The notes beneath the pieces were generated by a model, which saw only the letters and a list, made by a program, of their open reading frames with translations, did no database searches and was not told the origin of the DNA. A DNA stretch of 64,000 bases from Oceanobacillus massiliensis str. N'diop (lineage in GTDB: Bacteria > Bacillota > Bacilli > Bacillales > Amphibacillaceae): contig NZ_HE610978.1 in the NCBI RefSeq assembly GCF_000285495.1, positions 8,778 through 72,777 on the forward strand. The letters run 5' to 3'. Position numbers and translations under genes: made by a program. Shown piece by piece: positions 27,536 to 36,960 of the stretch. The first letter of the stretch is position 1; each line of letters opens with the position of its first letter.

Positions 27536-27581
27536 TTTTATTCCCTGCCTTTTCTAGTTTGCATAATAAAGTTATTGTAAA

Positions 27582-28541
27582 TCAGTCAAATAAATATAAG
27601 TAATTTTCATACCCTTTTTCTTTCATTTCCTCTTTTGGGATGAAGCGCATTGCAGCAGAATTCATACAATAGCGCAATCCGCCGGCCTCTGTAGGTCCAT
27701 CTTCGAAAACATGTCCTAAATGCGAATTAGAGCTTTTACTTCTAATTTCCGTTCGAATCATTCCATGTGTTGTATCCGTGTTATTGTTTACCTGATAGTG
27801 ATCTATTGGCTTTGTAAAGCTTGGCCAACCGCAGCCTGCATCATATTGGTCCCTCGAGGAAAAGAGAGCCTCTCCGGATACCACATCGACATAGATGCCT
27901 TCTTTATCATTATCCCAATATTCATTTTGGAAAGGTCTTTCTGTTCCGTTCTCCTGTGTGACATGATATTGGATAGGTGTTAGCTTTTTCTTTAACTCGG
28001 ATTTATCGAATTCCTGCTGCCAATTATTTTTAATAAAATCTTCTCTTCCGGAACCTTTTTTATAAAGTCGGTAGTGAAAAGATTGTTTTTTATAATAATC
28101 CTGGTGATTCTCCTCAGCAGGATAAAATGGCTTTGCTGGCAGGATTGGGGTTACAATCGGTTTGGAAAATTTTCCGCTCGCTTCCAGTTCCTGTTTTAAC
28201 TTTTCGGCTATTTGTCTTTGCTGATCATCATGATAGAAGATGGCTGTTTGGTACGACTCTCCCCTATCATTGAATTGACCTCCAGGATCTGTTGGATCGA
28301 TTTGCTGCCAGAAGGTTGAAACCAACTGCTCATAAGGCATAATCTTTGGATCAAAAGTGATTTGTACTGCCTCTACATGTCCAGTCGTATCGGAACAGAC
28401 CTGTTCGTATGTTGGATTTTCTACATGTCCTCCAGTATAGCCTGAAACAACACTTTCGACACCTGGACGCTGATCGAATGGCTCTACCATACACCAAAAA
28501 CATCCACCGGCAAATGTCGCTTTCTCAAAATTATTAGACAT
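27582..28541 (-). CDS. msrAB: bifunctional methionine sulfoxide reductase MsrA-MsrB
   Basis: A 319-residue fusion. The MsrA part (about 1-175) has GGCFWC and reduces Met-S-sulfoxide. The MsrB part (about 178-315) has [18 protein letters not shown] and the catalytic cysteine in [12 protein letters not shown] and reduces Met-R-sulfoxide. The two zinc-binding CxxC pairs of many MsrB proteins are not apparent. Both work with thioredoxin in the cytoplasm to repair oxidised proteins. AGGAGGT precedes the ATG. Confidence 0.95.
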   Translation of the reverse strand: MSNNFEKATFAGGCFWCMVEPFDQRPGVESVVSGYTGGHVENPTYEQVCSDTTGHVEAVQITFDPKIMPYEQLVSTFWQQIDPTDPGGQFNDRGESYQTAIFYHDDQQRQIAEKLKQELEASGKFSKPIVTPILPAKPFYPAEENHQDYYKKQSFHYRLYKKGSGREDFIKNNWQQEFDKSELKKKLTPIQYHVTQENGTERPFQNEYWDNDKEGIYVDVVSGEALFSSRDQYDAGCGWPSFTKPIDHYQVNNNTDTTHGMIRTEIRSKSSNSHLGHVFEDGPTEAGGLRYCMNSAAMRFIPKEEMKEKGYENYLYLFD

Positions 28542-28700
28542 GAAACTAACCTCCTGTCCTAGTCTTTAATTAACAGTGAACCATAGAATACTCTTTTATA
28601 CAATTATCTTGAAGCAGATAAACAGTTCAAGTAAGAGTGATTACTTCTATTTTTCCCTTTTTTGGTTTAAAAATCAAGTACTCTGACTTACAGATATTGC

Positions 28701-29099
28701 TTAGATGAACAATTTGGGTTTCGGTACACCGTCGTCTTTCGTTTTTTTGATTGGTTGTACGGGTTTATCCGGCTTGTTTTCATTCGCTTCCGGCCGTTGG
28801 ACTGGATTCGTATTTGCAACTTCTTCATCACTTTTTTCTATCTCGTTAAAGGCCTTCATCATCCGGTACATCGCTGGAAGGTTTTTGATCATTGGCCCAT
28901 ATTCCTGCACAAGTGGCGCACCCGTCTGTACCATATTTAAAACTTGCTGTACCCCATCCAATGTCTTGGAGACATTATTCAAGCTCTTGCCGCCAAGCAG
29001 TTTGGCCGGACTGAATTTACCTGGCAGCGTTGTATTCCTTGCTGTTCCCTGAATCGGCTGCTGGTATCTGTTAAAAGGTTGTCGTGTTGGAAATAGCAT
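28701..29099 (-). CDS. YqfQ/VrrA-like protein
   Basis: A 132-residue protein starting with a Gln/Arg/Pro-rich stretch, then a central helical segment (SLNNVSKTLDGVQQVLNMVQ and on to MMKAFNEIE) and a charged low-complexity tail rich in Pro, Glu and Lys. This fits the YqfQ (VrrA) family, which is found in sporeformers and has no proven function. AAAGGGGGAT lies before the start. Confidence 0.6.
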   Translation of the reverse strand: MLFPTRQPFNRYQQPIQGTARNTTLPGKFSPAKLLGGKSLNNVSKTLDGVQQVLNMVQTGAPLVQEYGPMIKNLPAMYRMMKAFNEIEKSDEEVANTNPVQRPEANENKPDKPVQPIKKTKDDGVPKPKLFI

Positions 29100-29429
29100 T
29101 GGTATCCCCCTTTATTTTTGTTTAATTCTCTAAGAATAGTTTACGTATGCCACGGGAAATGCGTGTAGGCAATAACAGTTGTCCATTAAATATTTCCCGG
29201 GTAACCGCAGAAATCTACAAAAAACAGCTGTGCAATGCTGATTAAAGAGAAAAATTGTCAGATTTTGAGGATGTTTGACTGAAGAGGAATGGAGCTTCAG
29301 ACTGTTTTTTGTGCAGATGGATGAAAAAGACACGCTCTAGCTTGCTATCCGTGGGAAATGCTGTTTAGCGGACTAGCTGGCCACCTACCTAACTGCAGTC
29401 TGAAAAGCCTGCAAACCAACGTGTTAAAT

Positions 29430-29537
29430 ATGAACATCAGTATTTTTCTTGTGAACTTCAGCCATTTTGTCATGAACATCGGCATTTTTCCGATGAACAT
29501 CAGCATCTTCATTCAAAATATCAGCATTTCCGACGAT
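29430..29537 (+). repeat. five 21-bp tandem units (copy B)
   Basis: The plus-strand array matches copy A at 9269-9376 in inverted orientation. The heptads read NISIFLV, NFSHFVM, NIGIFPM, NISIFIQ and NISISDD. No insertion or deletion separates the two copies over about 105 bp despite many substitutions. Flanking sequence is unrelated. An ORF of 60 codons spans it without a good ribosome binding site. Confidence 0.7.
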
Positions 29538-29552
29538 TAGTCCCATTGTTCA

Positions 29553-29582
29553 AAAAATTGATCAAACGTTTGATCAATTTTT
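29553..29582. promoter_or_regulatory. 30-bp perfect palindrome sharing its core with 7484-7511
   Basis: The core TTGATCAAACGTTTGATCAA is identical to the site at 7488-7507, and the symmetry extends to 30 bp through flanking A and T runs. It lies between repeat copy B and the yozE terminator, with no gene start immediately downstream. With its T run it could also end transcription in both directions. Confidence 0.45.
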
Positions 29583-29702
29583 ATAGACTGGTGGCTGAGA
29601 ATTCTATTTTTCTGTGAAACTTGGTCCGGATGGAAAGCGAAAAGCTGCTGTTACCTGTCACTGCCAGATAGTCCCCAGCAAAATTAGCATAGTGGCAATC
29701 AA

Positions 29703-29738
29703 AAAAAACGACCATGGAATAAGCTCCAGGTCGTTTTC
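29703..29738 (-). terminator. intrinsic terminator of yozE
   Basis: On the minus strand AAAACGACC pairs with GGTCGTTTT, followed by eight Ts. Confidence 0.85.
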
Positions 29739-29740
29739 AA

Positions 29741-29956
29741 TTAGTTTCTTGATTGATAGGTTTCCCAAATCTCATCAAATACACGCAGTGCACCTGGGAA
29801 AGGACTGTTCCACTCCAGGTAGTTGCTGATTTCATCATAACTTGTTGAATGCTTTGGGAAATTATGATCGGTAAAAGCCCAGTCCGCAAGTTTGGACTTA
29901 TCATCCGGCTTTATTTTCCCTCGGTATGTCATTAAAAAAAGATAGAAGGAACGCAT
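29741..29956 (-). CDS. yozE: YozE family protein (UPF0346, SAM-like fold)
   Basis: A 71-residue helical protein beginning MRSFYLFLMTYRGK, with ADWAFTDHNFPKHSTSYDEIS and YLEWNSPFPGALRVFDEIW, all typical of YozE. The fold is known as SAM-like, the function is not. GGGGTGA precedes the start, and the gene follows tatC by 12 bp, so it may be co-transcribed with the tat genes. Confidence 0.88.
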   Translation of the reverse strand: MRSFYLFLMTYRGKIKPDDKSKLADWAFTDHNFPKHSTSYDEISNYLEWNSPFPGALRVFDEIWETYQSRN

Positions 29957-29968
29957 CTATTCACCCCA

Positions 29969-30733
29969 CTATTTACCTTCGTTTTCCATAAATTCTTTAT
30001 GCTTGTTCATCTTTTTGCGATAGATGATTTTAGACATTTGGATACTGATTTCATACAGGATGATTAAAGGAACAGCTACAACAATCTGCAATACAAAGTC
30101 TGGTGGTGTAATGATAACACCAATAACAATAAGTATAAAGTATGCATATTTTCTATTTTTCGACATAAAGTCCGGAGTAAGGATTCCGAGACTTGTCAGG
30201 AACATTGCTATAATCGGCAATTCGAACAACAAGGCAAATGGCAATGTTACCTTCAGCAGAAATTTAAAGTATTTATCGACTGTGAACATTATATTAAACA
30301 TGCCATCATTCAGAGAAAGCAGGAAAGGCATGACTAGTTTGGTGAACACAAAGTACCCGAAGACCAAACCTAAGATAAATAACAAAAACAGTGCCGGTAT
30401 GTAAGACAGTGATGCAGTTCTTTCTTGCGGCGTCAATCCCGGTTTAATAAATGCCCAAATTTGATAGGCCAAGACTGGAATAGTACCGATGATGGCAACA
30501 AGGCCAGCCATTGAGAAATATATCCAGAGAATTTCGGTCGGACTTATTGCGGTTAATACAAGATCAATATCGTTTACGAAAAACCAGTAAATATCTTTAA
30601 CATAGATAAATCCTATAATAAAAAACACAATAAAGAAAACAGCAGTCACAATCAGTCTGTTTCTTAGCTCGGATAGATGACCAACCAGATTCATTTCCTT
30701 TTCACTCTCATTTTGTTGCTGATTTTCTGTCAT
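29969..30733 (-). CDS. tatC: Sec-independent protein translocase subunit TatC
   Basis: Integral membrane receptor for twin-arginine signal peptides, 254 residues with six membrane segments. The N-terminal cytoplasmic stretch NLVGHLSELRNR and the conserved FxKPGLTPQER loop between TM2 and TM3 are present. ATG 30733 lies about 8 bp after AGGGAG; the frame extends to a GTG at 30742. It belongs with two tatA genes upstream. Confidence 0.95.
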   Translation of the reverse strand: MTENQQQNESEKEMNLVGHLSELRNRLIVTAVFFIVFFIIGFIYVKDIYWFFVNDIDLVLTAISPTEILWIYFSMAGLVAIIGTIPVLAYQIWAFIKPGLTPQERTASLSYIPALFLLFILGLVFGYFVFTKLVMPFLLSLNDGMFNIMFTVDKYFKFLLKVTLPFALLFELPIIAMFLTSLGILTPDFMSKNRKYAYFILIVIGVIITPPDFVLQIVVAVPLIILYEISIQMSKIIYRKKMNKHKEFMENEGK

Positions 30734-30764
30734 TTTGAACACTCCCTATGAATAGCACAAAAGA

Positions 30765-30789
30765 AGATGTAAGGAATAACCCTACACCT
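30765..30789 (-). terminator. terminator-like hairpin between tatA and tatC
   Basis: On the minus-strand RNA AGGTGTAGGG pairs with CCTTACATCT with two G-U wobbles, then TTCTTTTG. It could lower tatC relative to tatA expression. Confidence 0.5.
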
Positions 30790-30806
30790 CCATTTTTATC
30801 TATTAA

Positions 30807-30986
30807 TTACGTATTAATGTTTTTTTCTTCTTCTTTATCACTTACAATATCCCTTGTTGCGTTTTTGAATTCTCTTAGAGAACTGCCAAAGGCTCTGCCG
30901 ATCTCCGGAAGCTTTGATGGACCAAAGACAATTAAAGCAACAATAAGAATAAGTATTAACCCCGGAATACCAATGTTACCGAACAT
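30807..30986 (-). CDS. tatA: twin-arginine translocase TatA/TatE subunit (second copy)
   Basis: A 59-residue protein, [10 protein letters not shown] at the start, one membrane helix, the [10 protein letters not shown] hinge, then an amphipathic helix ([16 protein letters not shown]) and a short acidic tail. The TatA layout is complete, though the tail is short. It lies 19 bp after the first tatA and before tatC. Two TatA-type proteins beside one TatC suggests recent duplication; they share most of their N-terminal halves. Confidence 0.93.
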   Translation of the reverse strand: MFGNIGIPGLILILIVALIVFGPSKLPEIGRAFGSSLREFKNATRDIVSDKEEEKNINT

Positions 30987-31005
30987 ACCGAATCACTCCG
31001 AAAAA

Positions 31006-31218
31006 TTATTTATCCTCTTTCTTTTCACCTTTAACGATTGTTTTTACCTCATTAATTTCGTTTTTAGCATCATCCGTTAAGTCACGAGTCGAATCTTTAA
31101 ATTCCCGTAAAGTATTTCCGGCTGCTTTACCAATTTCCGGCAGCTTTTTAGGTCCAAAAACGATTAATGCAAGTACTACAACCAATATTAATCCAGGTAC
31201 CCCAATATTTGCAAACAT
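31006..31218 (-). CDS. tatA: twin-arginine translocase TatA/TatE subunit (first copy)
   Basis: A 70-residue pore-forming subunit. Start at 31218 gives [10 protein letters not shown], the normal TatA N-terminus; the longer frame from 31245 would put charged residues before the membrane helix. The hinge is [10 protein letters not shown] and the amphipathic helix [17 protein letters not shown] lysine- and acid-rich tail follows. It is the first gene of the tatA-tatA-tatC unit. Confidence 0.95.
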   Translation of the reverse strand: MFANIGVPGLILVVVLALIVFGPKKLPEIGKAAGNTLREFKDSTRDLTDDAKNEINEVKTIVKGEKKEDK

Positions 31219-31325
31219 ACATTCACCATCTCCATCAGTAGTCATATAATCATTTCATGTTACTTGTCCAGTTTGCAGTAAAGTACAAGTTTATAATACA
31301 CGTTTAGCTTACTTTAAACAAGTTA

Positions 31326-31826
31326 TTACTTTGCTGGTCTCCTGCGGTCATATTGGATAAAATAATAGTCATATGGATTCGTGTCGTTCTTTTCACCTTT
31401 TATTTTCGAGGTAACTGTCCACTTCTCTTTCTGGAAATCCGGGAAATAAGTATCCCCTTCAAATTCATTGTCTATCCAGGTAATATACATACGGTCTGCT
31501 ATGTCCAATACTTGATTGAAAATATTCCCTCCGCCAATGATGAAATATTCCTTTTCTGGGTTTTCCCGATTCCACCTGGTTATTGTTTCGAGATTGTCAA
31601 TCACTTCAATTTCTTGCGGAAAATCGTCTTTAGTTCGTGACAGGACAACGTTTGTTCTGTTTGGCAGTGGTCCTCCCATTGAATGATACGTTTTTCTCCC
31701 CATAATAATCGTATTTCCTGTTGTTTTTTCTTTGAAAAAACGTAAATCTTTCGGTAAATGCCAAGGCATTCCGTTATTAAGTCCGATAACATGGTTCTTA
31801 TCCATTGCAACTAATAATGAAATCAT
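31326..31826 (-). CDS. dfrA: dihydrofolate reductase
   Basis: Reduces dihydrofolate to tetrahydrofolate with NADPH, 166 residues. The N-terminus ISLLVAMDKNHVIG, the motif NGMPWHLPKDL, and the NADPH-binding IIMGRKTYHS and IIGGGNIF are present. It follows thyA by 22 bp, an arrangement where DHFR regenerates the folate oxidised by thymidylate synthase. CGGAGGA lies before the start. Confidence 0.95.
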   Translation of the reverse strand: MISLLVAMDKNHVIGLNNGMPWHLPKDLRFFKEKTTGNTIIMGRKTYHSMGGPLPNRTNVVLSRTKDDFPQEIEVIDNLETITRWNRENPEKEYFIIGGGNIFNQVLDIADRMYITWIDNEFEGDTYFPDFQKEKWTVTSKIKGEKNDTNPYDYYFIQYDRRRPAK

Positions 31827-31848
31827 CTTTTTTCCTCCGTTAAACTAT

Positions 31849-32804
31849 TCAGACTGCGATAGGCGCTTTTATGCTTGGATGGGGATTATAATCAACTATT
31901 TCAAAATCCGTTAGCTCAAAATCAAAGATGGAAGACTTCCCTTTATTGATTATCAATTCCGGAAATGGTCTTATGTCCCTTTTCAACTGGGTTTGAATTT
32001 GCTCAATATGATTTGAGTAGATATGTGCGTCGCCAAGTGTATGCACGAATTCACCGACTTCCAGGCTGCATTCATGGGCAATTAAATGGGTTAAAAGCGC
32101 ATAGCTTGCAATATTGAAAGGCACACCGAGAAATACATCCGCACTCCGCTGATACAGCTGGCAGGATAATTTGCCATCTGCTACATAGAACTGAAATAAT
32201 GTATGACATGGTGGAAGCGCCATATTCGGAATATCTTCTGGATTCCATGCAGACACAATATGTCTGCGTGAGTTTGGGTTATCCCGTATCGCGTCAATTA
32301 CCTCTTTCAGCTGGTCAATCGTTCCCTCTTTAGATGTCTTCCATTCTCGCCATTGCTTACCATACACCGAGCCGAGATCACCAAATTTTTGTGCGAAATC
32401 ATCGTCTTGAAGTACTTTTTCTTTAAATAATTGCATCTGCTCCTGGTACTCCAAATTAAATTCAGGATTTTCCTGACTTCTGATTCCGAAATTAGTCATA
32501 TCAGGACCTTGATAGCAATCGCTTGTCACCCACTTTTCAAAAGCCCATTCATTCCAAATATTATTATTGTTCTCCAGTAGATAGCGAATATTTGTATCCC
32601 CTTTGATAAACCATAATAATTCGCTTGCGACTAGCCGAAACGGTATTTTTTTGTTGTCAGCAATGGGAAGCCTTGCTTTAAGTCGAAACGCATCTGATGA
32701 CCGAAAACAGAATAAGTTCCCGTGTTTGTTCGGTCGCCTTTTTCGGCACCTGTATCCAGTATGTGTCTGCATAGCTCCAGATATGCCTGCTCACCTTTTA
32801 CCAT
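31849..32804 (-). CDS. thyA: thymidylate synthase, frame broken near the N-terminus
   Basis: Converts dUMP to dTMP using methylene-THF. The main part is intact, with the catalytic cysteine in [10 protein letters not shown] and the [13 protein letters not shown] arginines. The first 52 codons, starting at ATG 32804 behind AGGAGAGA, read [19 protein letters not shown] in a different frame. The break is the T7 run at 32646-32652; T8 would give [14 protein letters not shown] and a 318-residue enzyme, the usual long-type length. Sequencing error is likely, since a thyA null would need thymine unless another synthase exists. Confidence 0.93.
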
Positions 32805-32959
32805 CGTATCTCTCCTAACCTATATATCTATGTATGATCTGTTTTGATATGAATGTTTTTATTATAACAGACTTTGTAACTGAATCGTAATTCATAGTAG
32901 GATCTTTTCTCCATAATTCTAGTATAGAGAAGAAGAAAGGTAAAGGGGGATTTCATCAA

Positions 32960-33931
32960 GTGAATGGGACGGTAGAACATGTGTTAAAACACTCCATCCT
33001 GTACAGCTATGTGTTAAGTCAGCAATTTACCACTCTGGGGACTGCTCCTTTTGATGTAAATAAAGATATCACTGCAGGTGAACAGCCCACCTACCAATTT
33101 CATGGAGAAACAATTCGCTCGTTACAGAAGAAACGTTCCCAAATGAATTATCCGGTAGCAGTAAAGGAAATAAAGGAGATGGCTGCTGCGACAGAACAAA
33201 TCATCCCTAAGATTCAGGATGGCCACCATCTCGAGGTGGAAAGAACTGCAGAACGGAAAACGTTATCCGAAATGATTGAATCGGAAAAACGGATATGGCT
33301 TAAGCGGCTAATGAAGTCAGCGGCATTAATTGAACCAGGAATATCGAGAAATGAACATGTACAAAATGTACAGGAAGCATTACATTATATGGGCTATTTT
33401 GAGGACAATGTGGATGGAATATATGGACCTCTTACATATGCTGCACTGATCAGGGCGGAAGAAGGGCTGAATCTGAAGCTGACAACAGCAAATGCAAAGG
33501 AAGATCTGGATGCCTTATATTCTAAAAAAAGCGCAGCTAAACCAACAGGGAATGTTCATAAAGCAGAGGTGAAGTCCAGTAACGCGGATGTTATCCAATC
33601 CGCTCGCGCACTGCTTGGCACTCCATATATGTATGGAGGGACTTCGCCATCGGGGTTTGATTGCAGTGGATTTATTCAGTATGTATATAGCAATCAAAAG
33701 ATTACGATTCCCCGAACGGTAAGGGATATGTGGAATTTCAGCAGACCAGTTGACGTCCCTTCTGTTGGAGACATTGTATTTTTCAACACAAACAATACAG
33801 GTCCATCCCATGCCGGCATATATATAGGCAATAGTAAATTTATCCATTCGGGTTCTTCGCGTGGTGTGGAAATAAGCGAAATGAATAATGTCTACTGGAA
33901 GGAACGTTATTTGGGAGCGAAGCGGATTTAA
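32960..33931 (+). CDS. NlpC/P60 peptidase with peptidoglycan-binding domain
   Basis: A 323-residue cell-wall hydrolase. Residues about 130-165 form a PG_binding_1 domain (VQNVQEALHYMGYFEDNVDG). Residues about 205-323 form an NlpC/P60 cysteine peptidase with the catalytic Cys in PSGFDCSGFIQY and His in SHAGIYIG. GTG 32960 follows AAAGGGGGA. No signal peptide or membrane segment is seen at the N-terminus, odd for a wall enzyme. It may be used during sporulation or exported another way. Confidence 0.85.
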   Translation: MNGTVEHVLKHSILYSYVLSQQFTTLGTAPFDVNKDITAGEQPTYQFHGETIRSLQKKRSQMNYPVAVKEIKEMAAATEQIIPKIQDGHHLEVERTAERKTLSEMIESEKRIWLKRLMKSAALIEPGISRNEHVQNVQEALHYMGYFEDNVDGIYGPLTYAALIRAEEGLNLKLTTANAKEDLDALYSKKSAAKPTGNVHKAEVKSSNADVIQSARALLGTPYMYGGTSPSGFDCSGFIQYVYSNQKITIPRTVRDMWNFSRPVDVPSVGDIVFFNTNNTGPSHAGIYIGNSKFIHSGSSRGVEISEMNNVYWKERYLGAKRI

Positions 33932-33945
33932 ATAGCGAATTTAAT

Positions 33946-33981
33946 AAAGGAACAAGCAGCACTCCGTCTGCTTGTTCCTTT
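33946..33981 (+). terminator. intrinsic terminator of the NlpC/P60 gene
   Basis: AAAGGAACAAGCAG pairs with CTGCTTGTTCCTTT; the AT arms may serve the convergent gene as well. Confidence 0.9.
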
Positions 33982-33995
33982 GAATTGGTACGAGA

Positions 33996-34589
33996 TCATT
34001 TCCATTCTTTAAAGAATTGGTCTATAAAATCCACCATGTACTGATGGCGCTCTGCTGCAATTAACTTCGCTGTATTTGTGTGCATCAGTCCACGCAGTCT
34101 TAATAATTTATCATAAAAATGCTGGATTGAATTTTTTGTCTCGGATGGATGATAGATCAGTTGATGGTTTGCTCCACCATAGGCAAATGTCCTTGCGATA
34201 CCAATCGCTCCGATTGCATCAAGGCGATCTGCGTCCTGAACAATTCGGCCTTCCAGTGTAGCTGGAACAGTTTCTCCTTTACTGTAGGAAACACCGTCGA
34301 TTATCGTTATAATGTCCGAAATATCCGACTCCAATATAGCTATGCTTCGCAAAAACTGTTGCATCTCCTTTTTTGCAATCTCGGGATTGTCAAAGAGCTT
34401 ATGGTCACCAATATCATGCAGCCAGGCAGCAGCTTCGCATAACGCAATATCCGCATGTTCTGCTTCGGCAATTTGTCCGGATAGTTTAACGACTCGCTGC
34501 ATATGGTAGAAATCATGCCCGGTGGCATCGCGTTTAAAGGCTTCATATACATATCTCTGGATGGACTCGAGTTGATCTCTGTCCATCAA
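33996..34589 (-). CDS. HD-domain phosphohydrolase (YpgQ-like)
   Basis: A 197-residue HD protein. The metal ligands lie in [22 protein letters not shown] and [14 protein letters not shown]. The last motif is characteristic of the YpgQ/YedJ group, whose B. subtilis member has nucleotide pyrophosphatase activity in vitro. Its ATG overlaps the fhs stop (ATGA), so it is coupled to the formate-THF ligase gene. Confidence 0.8.
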   Translation of the reverse strand: MMDRDQLESIQRYVYEAFKRDATGHDFYHMQRVVKLSGQIAEAEHADIALCEAAAWLHDIGDHKLFDNPEIAKKEMQQFLRSIAILESDISDIITIIDGVSYSKGETVPATLEGRIVQDADRLDAIGAIGIARTFAYGGANHQLIYHPSETKNSIQHFYDKLLRLRGLMHTNTAKLIAAERHQYMVDFIDQFFKEWK

Positions 34590-36253
34590 AATAGCCCCGT
34601 GATTTTACCGTCTTCAGCAACATCCATATTTAAAGCTGCTGGATGTGCTGGCAGTCCTGGCATTGTCATGACCTCACCTGTTAAGACAACAATAAATCCC
34701 GCTCCTATCTGGGGTTTCAGCTCTCTAATGCTTATTGTAAATCCACTCGGCCTTCCCAGCAGGACAGGATTATCGGATAAGGAGTACTGGGTCTTGGCCA
34801 TACAGATGGGCAGCTTTCCCCAGCCTTGTTTCTCAAAGAAAGCAATTTGCTTTCTAGCTTTTGGTGAGAGATCAATATCGTCAGCACCATAAACAAGCTG
34901 GGCAATTTTTCTAATCTTTGTCTCGATATTATCATTCAATTCATAGATTCTTTTAAAATCTGATGGTGTTTGTGTCTTTTTCACGACTTTCCTTGCAAGC
35001 TCCACTCCGCCTTCTCCGCCTTTTGACCATACATCGGTCAGAGCGACTTCAATTCCTCTCACCTCACACCAGTGCTGAATGAAGTCTGTTTCTGATCTTG
35101 TGTCACGGGGGAACTTATTGATTGCAATAACATAGGGCAGACCAAAATGCTCAATCGTTTCGATATGTTTCTGAAGATTTTCCATCCCCGCTTCTAATGC
35201 CGGGAGATTCTCTTCATTTAATTGATCAATGGAGCTTCCGCCATGCATTTTTAAAGCCCTTACTGTGGCTACAATTACTACTGCATCTGTCGTAAACCCG
35301 CCTGCCAAGGATTTGATGTCGAGAAACTTTTCTGCTCCCAAATCCGCCCCGAACCCCGCTTCGGTTACAACATAATCACCTATCTTTGCGGCAGTTTTTG
35401 TAGCGATTATACTGTTGCAGCCATGGGCGATATTAGCAAATGGGCCACCATGGATAATAGCAGGTGTATTTTCTGTTGTCTGCACAAGATTAGGTCTGAT
35501 GGCATCTTTTAACAGTAATGTTAAGGCACCTTCTACCTTTAGGTCTTTAACGGTAACCGGTTCTTCATCATAGGTATAGCCAATTACAATTTTAGAAATC
35601 TTTGTTTTAAGATCTGCGAGATTCTCAGATAGGCATAATACTGCCATGATTTCGGAAGCAACGGTTATGGTAAACCCATCTTCTCTTGGAATACCTTGTA
35701 ATGGCCCACCCAAACCAATGACGACATTTCTTAACGCTCGATCATTCATATCCATGACACGCTTCCATTCCATTCTCCTTGGGTCAATCTTTAATTCGTT
35801 TCCACGATGTATATGATTATCTATCATAGCAGAAAGCAGATTGTTGGCACTTGTTATCGCGTGGAGATCGCCGGTGAAATGAAGGTTGATTTCTTCCATT
35901 GGAAGTACTTGGGAATAGCCGCCACCTGCAGCACCTCCCTTTAGTCCCATCACAGGACCAAGTGATGGTTCCCGCAGAGCGATAATCGCTTTTTCTCCTA
36001 TTTTATGTAATGCCTGTCCGAGTCCAACAGTTACCGTTGACTTGCCTTCCCCTGCCGGCGTTGGATTTATTGACGTAACAAGTATGATTTTACCATTCGG
36101 CCTGCTGCCTAGCTTATCGAGCAGCTTATCAGACAGTTTTGCCTTGGTATATCCATAAGGCTCATAGTCCTCGTTACTCAGATTCATTGCTGCAGCAACT
36201 TCTGAAATGGGTTTTAAGGTTGCCTGTTGTGCGATTTCTATATCTGGATTCAT
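34586..36253 (-). CDS. fhs: formate-tetrahydrofolate ligase
   Basis: Makes 10-formyl-THF from formate, THF and ATP for purine and formyl-Met synthesis. The protein has 555 residues, normal for the family. The ATP-binding motif is [19 protein letters not shown], and [12 protein letters not shown] is a second family signature. AGGGGAGA precedes the start. It is followed by a coupled HD hydrolase gene. Many Bacillaceae lack fhs, so its presence is of some note. Confidence 0.97.
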   Translation of the reverse strand: MNPDIEIAQQATLKPISEVAAAMNLSNEDYEPYGYTKAKLSDKLLDKLGSRPNGKIILVTSINPTPAGEGKSTVTVGLGQALHKIGEKAIIALREPSLGPVMGLKGGAAGGGYSQVLPMEEINLHFTGDLHAITSANNLLSAMIDNHIHRGNELKIDPRRMEWKRVMDMNDRALRNVVIGLGGPLQGIPREDGFTITVASEIMAVLCLSENLADLKTKISKIVIGYTYDEEPVTVKDLKVEGALTLLLKDAIRPNLVQTTENTPAIIHGGPFANIAHGCNSIIATKTAAKIGDYVVTEAGFGADLGAEKFLDIKSLAGGFTTDAVVIVATVRALKMHGGSSIDQLNEENLPALEAGMENLQKHIETIEHFGLPYVIAINKFPRDTRSETDFIQHWCEVRGIEVALTDVWSKGGEGGVELARKVVKKTQTPSDFKRIYELNDNIETKIRKIAQLVYGADDIDLSPKARKQIAFFEKQGWGKLPICMAKTQYSLSDNPVLLGRPSGFTISIRELKPQIGAGFIVVLTGEVMTMPGLPAHPAALNMDVAEDGKITGLF

Positions 36254-36399
36254 GTTATTCTCCCCTCTATGTAGTTTATTATTAGTATAACCTTCTGACA
36301 GAATTTTTTTCAGTTATTTCTCGTTATTTTATTAGAGGAATTAATTTGCCCAACAATTTAAAAAAGATAAATTATTTAACAGATATTGAGCCCATTTTC

Positions 36400-36428
36400 T
36401 TGACGATGAATTCGTAATAAGCTAATAT
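36400..36428 (+). promoter_or_regulatory. promoter of a candidate small RNA
   Basis: TTGACG (36400-36405), 17 bp, then TAATAT (36423-36428). Confidence 0.6.
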
Positions 36429-36434
36429 TATATA

Positions 36435-36534
36435 TAAGCAAAGAAGATGTACGGAATCATTAATGACACAGGCAGCTTCTATAGAAGTGGATGTAATAGT
36501 GATCCTACACTTCTATAGAAGCTGCCTTTTTTTA
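36435..36534 (+). ncRNA. candidate small RNA or csp leader ending in an intrinsic terminator
   Basis: A good promoter is followed after about 40 nt by a long stem, GGCAGCTTCTATAGAAGTG pairing with CACTTCTATAGAAGCTGCC over 19 bp, then eight Ts (to 36534). No gene lies between promoter and terminator; the only ORF begins inside the stem. The product would be about 100 nt. It could be a stand-alone RNA or an attenuated leader of the cold shock gene at 36599. The rest of 36254-36598 shows only the fhs upstream region. Confidence 0.5.
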
Positions 36535-36598
36535 ATATTCCCGCTCGACTTTGTATTAACACGCGTTACACGTGGAATTATTAGGAGGAAAAGTTTAC

Positions 36599-36799
36599 AT
36601 GGAAAACGGAGTAGTAAAATGGTTCAATGCAGAAAAAGGATACGGATTTATTCAATTGGAAGAAGGAAATGATGTATTCGTACATTACTCTGCCATCCAG
36701 GAAGAAGGTTTCAAATCCCTGGAAGAAGGACAGGAAGTTTCTTTTGACATTGTTGAAGGCGAACGTGGCCCACAAGCTGCAAATGTTGTAAAAAGATAA
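36599..36799 (+). CDS. cold shock protein (CspA/CspB family)
   Basis: A 66-residue OB-fold RNA/DNA chaperone. RNP1 is KGYGFIQL and RNP2 is VFVHYSAI; the aromatic patch residues are in place. The start at 36599 follows TAGGAGGAAAAG. It is among the shortest typical Csp proteins and probably prevents RNA structure at low temperature. A candidate regulatory RNA lies just upstream. Confidence 0.95.
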   Translation: MENGVVKWFNAEKGYGFIQLEEGNDVFVHYSAIQEEGFKSLEEGQEVSFDIVEGERGPQAANVVKR

Positions 36800-36816
36800 T
36801 CGGCATCATATATATG

Positions 36817-36852
36817 AAGCGGGAATCTAATTTATGGATTTCCGCTTTTTTT
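36817..36852 (+). terminator. intrinsic terminator of the csp gene
   Basis: AAGCGGGAATC pairs with GATTTCCGCTT, then a T run. Confidence 0.85.
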
Positions 36853-36931
36853 GGTATGCGAATTTGCTCCTCCCATCCTTTGTTAATACGAGTTGCCGTT
36901 TGAAGCTTACGATTCGCTGATCGTATAAATT

Positions 36932-36960
36932 AAAAAAACAGCCGAAAAGCTAAGAGCTGC
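36932..36960 (-). terminator. terminator-like hairpin after bpsB
   Basis: On the minus strand GGCAGC pairs with GCTGTT around a longer loop, followed by seven Ts; it begins right after the stop codon. Confidence 0.45.

Noticed and set aside
29130-29333. 67-codon minus-strand ORF as a gene
   Set aside because: Composition is not protein-like, there is no ribosome binding site and no neighbour context.
30748-31080. Plus-strand 110-codon ORF over the tat genes
   Set aside because: It is antisense to the second tatA, a clear 59-residue TatA protein.
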